Shown in pieces: positions 59,367-64,000 of a stretch of 64,000 bases of DNA. The notes beneath the pieces were generated by a model that made no database searches, was not told the origin of the DNA, and worked only from the letters and a program-made list of their open reading frames with translations. The position numbers were made by a program, and so were the translations under genes. The number at the start of each line of letters is the position of its first letter. Within the stretch, counting starts at the first letter, position 1. Source of the stretch: Flavihumibacter petaseus NBRC 106054. Its GTDB lineage: Bacteria; Bacteroidota; Bacteroidia; Chitinophagales; Chitinophagaceae. Location: assembly GCF_000974785.1 (NCBI RefSeq), contig NZ_BBWV01000002.1, positions 558,001-622,000 on the forward strand. The letters run 5' to 3'.

Positions 59367-60741
59367 TCTGACAGGTGTGCGGCGATTGGGGGGCTCTTTC
59401 AGAGACCCGGCCGGTTTTCTTTTTTTTGAAAATGACATCCCTCTTCGCCAGGTTAACCCGGTTTATGCAGACAACTTCAAGTTGTTGACCGGGTCTGGTC
59501 TGTATCAGGAATTGTCTGACGCCGGACAGCTGATTTCTCATGAAATTGTTCCGGAACACAAAGGTTTGGATGGAAAAGCCTGGTGTGTGTTGCGCCCGAA
59601 ATGGCTCAGCTTTGTCAGCTATCCTTATGAATGGTCTTTTTTCCAACTGCAGCAGGCCGCTGTACTAACGCTTGATATCAATTTAAAGGCAATGGCCAAA
59701 GGCATGATCCTTAAGGATGCCAGTGCCTGGAATATTCAGTTTGATGGTTGCAGGCCGGTTCTGGTTGATACATTATCACTGGAACGTTACGATAAGTCGA
59801 AACCCTGGGTTGCCTACCGGCAATTCTGCCAGCATTTTCTGAATCCTTTGTTGCTGGCTGCTTATTGTGATGCAACAGTATTGCAGGAGTTTATTTTCAG
59901 ACGGGAAGGCTTCAGTGCGGCTTATGCAGCTTCAAGACTACCCTGGCGAACCAGGTTGAATTTGGGTATATTAATGCATGTGCACCTTAACAAACGACTG
60001 TCTGTAAACACATCCGGCAGTGATCCGGCAGCAACGTTTTCGTTTGAAAAACTGGAGCGGGTGCTGCTGCATCTTCGCGGAATGGTGGCTTCATTAAAGC
60101 CCCGGGCTTCCAAAACGACCTGGGAGGACTACTATTCAGGAAGTATATCCGGGGAGGGTTACCTCAATGAAAAAGCCGCAGTTGTTGAGGAACTTATTCA
60201 GTTGACCAATGGCATAACTGCTACGGACCTTGGATGTAACAACGGTTATTTTTCACGCATGCTTCAGCAGGCCGGATATCGCGTAATTGCAATTGATTCG
60301 GATGTTCAGGCTATAGATCAGTTGGCGAGAGCAAATCATCAATCGCCGGTTAATTCCCTGTTGACAATAGTCGCTGATATATCCAATCCTTCCCCGGCAC
60401 TGGGATGGCGGAATAGTGAAGACAAACAGTTGATCGACCGCCTCGAAGCTGACACCTGTCTGTCGCTTGCATTATGGCATCACCTGTATTTTCAGTATAA
60501 TATTCCACTTGCGGACATAGCCGCTTTTACCGCCAGCATCTGCAGGCAATTTCTGATTGTTGAATATGTGCCCGTGGATGATAAAAAAACGCAGATTATT
60601 TCCCGTGGGAAGGAACAATTGATTCCTGGTTATTCCCGCGAAGCGTTTGAGAAAGCTGTATCAGTTTTTTTCAGGATAATTGAAATCCGCATGCTTAGTG
60701 AAGAAAAGAGGATCATTTACCTGTTAAAGAGAAACACATGA
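59341..60741 (+). CDS. Kinase-like plus class I SAM methyltransferase fusion (NoeA-like)
   Basis: A 466-residue cytoplasmic protein. Residues about 60-200 resemble an aminoglycoside-phosphotransferase-like core: MILKDASAWNIQFDGCRPVL carries a D-x4-N catalytic-loop pattern, followed by VLVDTLSLERYDKS in place of the DFG Asp. The second half is a class I methyltransferase with motif I in ATDLGCNNGYFSRMLQQAGY, then IAIDSDVQAIDQLA and ADTCLSLALWHHLYFQYNIP. The layout resembles NoeA-type nodulation methyltransferases, which modify glycolipid signals. Its stop overlaps the sulfatase start (ATGA). Confidence 0.75.
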   Translation: MTKRNQVPDLTGVRRLGGSFRDPAGFLFFENDIPLRQVNPVYADNFKLLTGSGLYQELSDAGQLISHEIVPEHKGLDGKAWCVLRPKWLSFVSYPYEWSFFQLQQAAVLTLDINLKAMAKGMILKDASAWNIQFDGCRPVLVDTLSLERYDKSKPWVAYRQFCQHFLNPLLLAAYCDATVLQEFIFRREGFSAAYAASRLPWRTRLNLGILMHVHLNKRLSVNTSGSDPAATFSFEKLERVLLHLRGMVASLKPRASKTTWEDYYSGSISGEGYLNEKAAVVEELIQLTNGITATDLGCNNGYFSRMLQQAGYRVIAIDSDVQAIDQLARANHQSPVNSLLTIVADISNPSPALGWRNSEDKQLIDRLEADTCLSLALWHHLYFQYNIPLADIAAFTASICRQFLIVEYVPVDDKKTQIISRGKEQLIPGYSREAFEKAVSVFFRIIEIRMLSEEKRIIYLLKRNT

Positions 60742-62258
60742 AGCGTTTAGCTTTTTCAGCCAGGGATTTACTGCTGGTGTTTGGTGTGATCCTGCTATTC
60801 ATGGTTGCCTTCGCACTTCCCATCATCAGGTCCTATTATCCTTTTTCAGATATCGCTGATTGTTCTGGTTTTTTATCCGTTCACCTATTGTTATTCGGGA
60901 TCATCTGGTTGATTCTAAGGATGGTTACCCATAGTAACGACAGGTCCAGGCTGGGCTTGGTACTCCTGCTGATTGTCTATTTTTTTTTCAGTGCTTTTCA
61001 TGACGCTGTTAATGATCTTTTTCCTGATTCCTTCCTGAAGCGCTACAAATTCCAATTGCCAGCTCTTTGTGTGTTTTTGACAATTGGTTTTTATATTATT
61101 CTGAGGTCAGGGTCGCGGTCTGCCGGTGCCTGGAGGTATTTTACTGTTGTGGTGATGATTTTTTCCGGCTTACAATTGATACAACTTTTCGGACAGATAT
61201 TAGGGAAGAATAACAGCGGAACTGTGGGGTTGCAATCACATTCCCGGAAGCCAGAGTCAGGCAGCGTGGTTGAAAAGCGTCCGGATATTTACCTGATAAT
61301 AGTAGATGAATTGGCCGGTAGCAGTTCACTTCAGCGTTATTATGGCATCGATAATTCATCCCTGGATTCAGGGCTGGCTGAAAAAGGGTTTCAGGTGCTT
61401 CCGCATTCCCGCTCCAATTATTACTGGACACATTTTTCAGTAGCATCACTTTTGAATATGGACTTACTGGAAGTGCCCGGGCGGAAAGCACTTGTGTATG
61501 ATGACTATCTTTCAGCGATGCGGCTCATGCAAAACAACCGCCTGATGAATTATCTCGGGAATAATGACTATTCCTTTTATGCTTATTCGAGTTTTATGGA
61601 GAAGGGCCTGCGCCCCGCAGTACGGACCAGTTTTCAGCCAAGACTGTTAACCGCTTTGAAAGAAAATACCCTTCCGGGAAAAATTTTGAAGGATATCGGA
61701 TTTCATTTTTGGGAAAGTGATCCCGTCAAAACGCTTTATTCCCAACAGCAGCAGTTAGAGGCATATCATACCTGGGTTAAAGAAGAAACATTACGATCGG
61801 CGGGGGGGACGCATAAGAAGCCATTTATGGTGTATTCCCATCTGTTCATTGCGCATGAACCTTTTTTGCACGATAGCCTTGGCGCTCTCCGTTTGCCTGA
61901 GCTTCAGTTAAGGGATACCACCAGGGCACAAAAAGTAGCAGCTTACGGTAGTAATCTGCAATATGTTAACAGGGAACTCAGCAGTTTTGCCGATTCTCTC
62001 CTTCAACGAACTAATGGCGCTGCAATCATTATTATTGCTGGCGATCATGGTTTCCGCCCTGAATTTGACCAGGGTTACGGAATGCAATATTTTGATAATT
62101 TCTGCGCAGTTTACCTCCCGGACCCGATCCGGAGGCCGCTACCGGATTCAACCACCCTGGTGAACCTGTTTCCTTCAATATTCAACACAAGTCTGGGACA
62201 GAAATTGCCACTTATGCCCGATAGTACCATATTTTTGTATGATAAGGTCGAGAAGTAA
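60738..62258 (+). CDS. Membrane sulfatase/alkaline phosphatase-superfamily transferase
   Basis: A 506-residue inner-membrane protein with five N-terminal helices (residues 10-155) and a periplasmic catalytic domain. Signatures are PDIYLIIVDELAGSSSLQRY, FQVLPHSRSNYYWTHFSVAS then LLNMDLL, and the metal site AAIIIIAGDHGFRPEFDQ (Asp-His of GDHG). The expected nucleophile Thr or Ser lies in YYWTHFSVAS. Related proteins move phospho-alcohol groups onto glycans or lipid A. Together with the upstream methyltransferase it suggests surface-glycan modification. Confidence 0.87.
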   Translation: MKRLAFSARDLLLVFGVILLFMVAFALPIIRSYYPFSDIADCSGFLSVHLLLFGIIWLILRMVTHSNDRSRLGLVLLLIVYFFFSAFHDAVNDLFPDSFLKRYKFQLPALCVFLTIGFYIILRSGSRSAGAWRYFTVVVMIFSGLQLIQLFGQILGKNNSGTVGLQSHSRKPESGSVVEKRPDIYLIIVDELAGSSSLQRYYGIDNSSLDSGLAEKGFQVLPHSRSNYYWTHFSVASLLNMDLLEVPGRKALVYDDYLSAMRLMQNNRLMNYLGNNDYSFYAYSSFMEKGLRPAVRTSFQPRLLTALKENTLPGKILKDIGFHFWESDPVKTLYSQQQQLEAYHTWVKEETLRSAGGTHKKPFMVYSHLFIAHEPFLHDSLGALRLPELQLRDTTRAQKVAAYGSNLQYVNRELSSFADSLLQRTNGAAIIIIAGDHGFRPEFDQGYGMQYFDNFCAVYLPDPIRRPLPDSTTLVNLFPSIFNTSLGQKLPLMPDSTIFLYDKVEK

Positions 62259-62281
62259 TCACCCAAAAAAACTAACGGATT

Positions 62282-63265
62282 ATGATTCGTAACAACTGGA
62301 CAAAGGAAGAGATAGAGCAAATTTACCATATGCCTTTGCTGGAGCTGGTTTATCGGGCTGCAACGGTTCATCGTGAATACCAGGATACTGCGGAAGTGCA
62401 GGTCTGTACTTTATTGTCAATCAAAACCGGCGGCTGTTCGGAAGACTGTGCCTACTGCCCGCAGGCTGCCCGTTATAATACGGGTGTTGATGTTAAGGCA
62501 CTGATGAAAACAGATGATGTGCTGACTTATGCGAAGAGAGCAAGGGAAGCAGGTTCGACCAGGTTCTGCATGGGTGCAGCCTGGAGGGAAGTGCGGGACA
62601 ACCGCGATTTCGACCGCGTACTCGACATGGTTAAAGGTGTAAATGAACTGGGTATGGAAGTCTGCTGTACCATGGGGATGCTTACCGAATCACAGGCGGC
62701 CAGGCTCCAGGAAGCGGGATTGCATGCATACAATCACAACCTTGATACTTCCGAGGAGCATTATGGAGATATTATTACTACCCGGACCTATGATGACCGA
62801 CTCAACACACTGAATAATGTTCGCAAAGCCGGTATCAGCGTTTGCAGCGGTGGCATTATCGGGTTAGGGGAATCGCATGATGACCGTATCGGGATGCTCC
62901 ATACCCTCAGCACATTGCCCCGTCATCCGGAATCCGTTCCCATTAATGCACTGGTGCCTGTAGCCGGAACACCGTTGCAGGATAATCAGAAAGTTGATGT
63001 CTGGGATATGGTCAGGATGATCGCTACGGCAAGGATACTGATGCCTGGTTCCATGGTGCGTTTAAGTGCAGGAAGAAATGAAATGAACGTCACCGAACAG
63101 GCATTTTGTTTTATGGCTGGTGCTAATTCAATATTTGCAGGTGAAAAATTATTAACTACGCCCAATCCATCATTTGAGGAAGACCAGCAAATGTTTCAGT
63201 TGCTTGGTCTCAAACCCAGGGAGGCATTTAAACCACAAGTGCTGGAAGAAGCTTGTGCAGGATAA
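62282..63265 (+). CDS. bioB: Biotin synthase
   Basis: A radical-SAM enzyme of 327 residues that inserts sulfur into dethiobiotin. The [4Fe-4S] motif is Cys52, Cys56, Cys59 in [20 protein letters not shown]; the [2Fe-2S] ligands are in [19 protein letters not shown] and an Arg in [37 protein letters not shown] and [13 protein letters not shown] are typical. Length is normal. It is 23 bp after the membrane sulfatase-superfamily gene and ends with a strong terminator. Confidence 0.98.
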   Translation: MIRNNWTKEEIEQIYHMPLLELVYRAATVHREYQDTAEVQVCTLLSIKTGGCSEDCAYCPQAARYNTGVDVKALMKTDDVLTYAKRAREAGSTRFCMGAAWREVRDNRDFDRVLDMVKGVNELGMEVCCTMGMLTESQAARLQEAGLHAYNHNLDTSEEHYGDIITTRTYDDRLNTLNNVRKAGISVCSGGIIGLGESHDDRIGMLHTLSTLPRHPESVPINALVPVAGTPLQDNQKVDVWDMVRMIATARILMPGSMVRLSAGRNEMNVTEQAFCFMAGANSIFAGEKLLTTPNPSFEEDQQMFQLLGLKPREAFKPQVLEEACAG

Positions 63266-63290
63266 ATATCAAACCTGCCTGAAACAAGAA

Positions 63291-63323
63291 AGCCCCGCCA
63301 TTAACATGGAGGGGCTTTTTTAA
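63291..63323 (+). terminator. Strong intrinsic terminator after bioB
   Basis: AAAGCCCC (63291-63298) pairs with GGGGCTTT (63313-63320); an inner CCAT/ATGG stem extends it past one G-A mismatch. It is followed by TTTTTT (63318-63323). It closes the bioB operon and also faces the convergent lon gene. Confidence 0.92.
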
Positions 63324-63385
63324 CCCTTAAAACAACCAACATGAAAATTTCAACTACTTCAATTACAAATCAGAAAGGTGATTGT

Positions 63386-64000
63386 TCAGGTTAGTGCAAT
63401 ATCCAATACTTGTTGCATGGTTTTAACATAATGAAAATCCAGGCCTTTGATATAATCCTCTTCAATTTCCGCAACGTCCTTTTCATTCTGCCAGCAAAGG
63501 ATGATTTCTTTAAGGCCGGCCCGCTTGGCGGCAAGCACTTTTTCTTTTATACCACCCACGGGTAATACCTGTCCTCTCAGCGTGATCTCGCCTGTCATGG
63601 CGAGGTAGGGTTTAACTTTCTTCCCGGTAAAGGCAGAAGTAATTGCCGTGAGCATGGTGATGCCGGCACTTGGACCGTCTTTGGGAACAGCACCTTCGGG
63701 CACGTGAATATGAATGTTCTTTTTCTGAAACTGATCGGCGGATATACCCAGTTTTTTGGCGTTGGCCTGGATATAGGTCAATGCAGTACTGGCGCTTTCC
63801 TTCATCACATTACCGAGATTACCGGTAAGCCGCAGTTCGCCTTTTCCTTCACTCAACGCGGTTTCAATGAACAGGATGTCTCCACCAACATACGTCCATG
63901 CCAGTCCGACAGCCACACCGGGCATATTGGATGTTTTATAGATATCGTTGCTGTATTTGGGTTTGCCAAGGATCTGTTCAACATCGCCGATACTCAGGGA
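63386..64000 (-). CDS. lon: Lon ATP-dependent protease, C-terminal part, 5' truncated by the window end
   Basis: The C-terminal proteolytic domain of Lon, about 204 residues, open to the end of the window. It has [34 protein letters not shown], the serine-protease segment [20 protein letters not shown] (nucleophile Ser) and the catalytic Lys in [20 protein letters not shown]. Lon degrades misfolded and regulatory proteins in the cytoplasm. The ATPase domain lies beyond the window, and the gene runs toward bioB with the terminator between. Confidence 0.96.
   Translation of the reverse strand, partial: SLSIGDVEQILGKPKYSNDIYKTSNMPGVAVGLAWTYVGGDILFIETALSEGKGELRLTGNLGNVMKESASTALTYIQANAKKLGISADQFQKKNIHIHVPEGAVPKDGPSAGITMLTAITSAFTGKKVKPYLAMTGEITLRGQVLPVGGIKEKVLAAKRAGLKEIILCWQNEKDVAEIEEDYIKGLDFHYVKTMQQVLDIALT

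Noticed and set aside
1-64000. CRISPR arrays, tRNA or rRNA genes, insertion sequences, prophage
   Set aside because: No regularly spaced repeats, no transposase or integrase proteins, and no cloverleaf or rRNA-like sequence was noticed on reading both strands.

Overview
The window reads as chromosomal DNA of a member of the Bacteroidota, most likely the Chitinophagaceae or close relatives. The support is two SusC/SusD outer-membrane uptake pairs, many lipoproteins with a Cys lipobox, GH43/GH92/GH20/GH63-type glycosidases, AraC and LytTR regulators, TAnnTTTG promoter elements, DUF1735, DUF2723 and DUF1003 families, and a lon/bioB pair. No rRNA, tRNA, CRISPR array, insertion sequence, integrase or phage module was found. 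The genus is an inference.

Layout. 1-6412: the end of a SusC/SusD locus (SusC truncated by the window), a GH43 enzyme behind a terminator-like hairpin, and a DinB-like protein. 6413-12678: a beta-propeller lipoprotein, a GH92 mannosidase, a serine hydrolase and an AraC regulator. 12717-13362: a hicAB toxin-antitoxin pair with a recognisable promoter and palindromic operator. 13545-15548: an acyltransferase, a 414-bp stretch with an inverted repeat, and an uncharacterised 119-residue protein. 15697-20631: a GH20 hexosaminidase with a PA14 tail, a periplasmic CsgG/TolB-like protein, a GNAT acetyltransferase and an esterase. 20741-27351: a second uptake locus (AraC, SusC, SusD, DUF1735 lipoprotein); its regulator gene is bracketed by an 18/20 direct repeat. 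27486-37764: SRPBCC, DUF1003, DUF2723 (TMEM260-like), DUF481, a large TonB-dependent receptor and a GH63-like glycosidase.

37768-43885 is a run of minus-strand genes: a 40-residue membrane protein, a small lipoprotein, an AsmA-like protein, rpiA, a second GH43, an MscS channel, a small protein and an MFS transporter. 44032-56371 is a run of ten tightly packed plus-strand genes. It joins a planctomycete-style set (DUF1549/DUF1553 c-type cytochrome, DUF1501 Tat protein, propeller, membrane cytochrome with LRRs) to a LytS/LytTR two-component pair, a beta-carbonic anhydrase and a 3-keto-sugar-type trio (DUF1080 hydrolase, Gfo/Idh/MocA oxidoreductase, TIM-barrel isomerase). This is the best candidate for an undescribed system: a cell-envelope pathway that may oxidise sugars, pass electrons to attached c-type hemes, and cleave the keto-glycosides. 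56532-64000: a LuxE-like gene, then an operon of lipoprotein, M42 peptidase, a 55-residue membrane protein, a kinase-like/methyltransferase fusion, a membrane sulfatase-superfamily protein and bioB, ending in a strong terminator that faces the 3' end of lon.

Functions come from motif recognition by eye. No database search was run.
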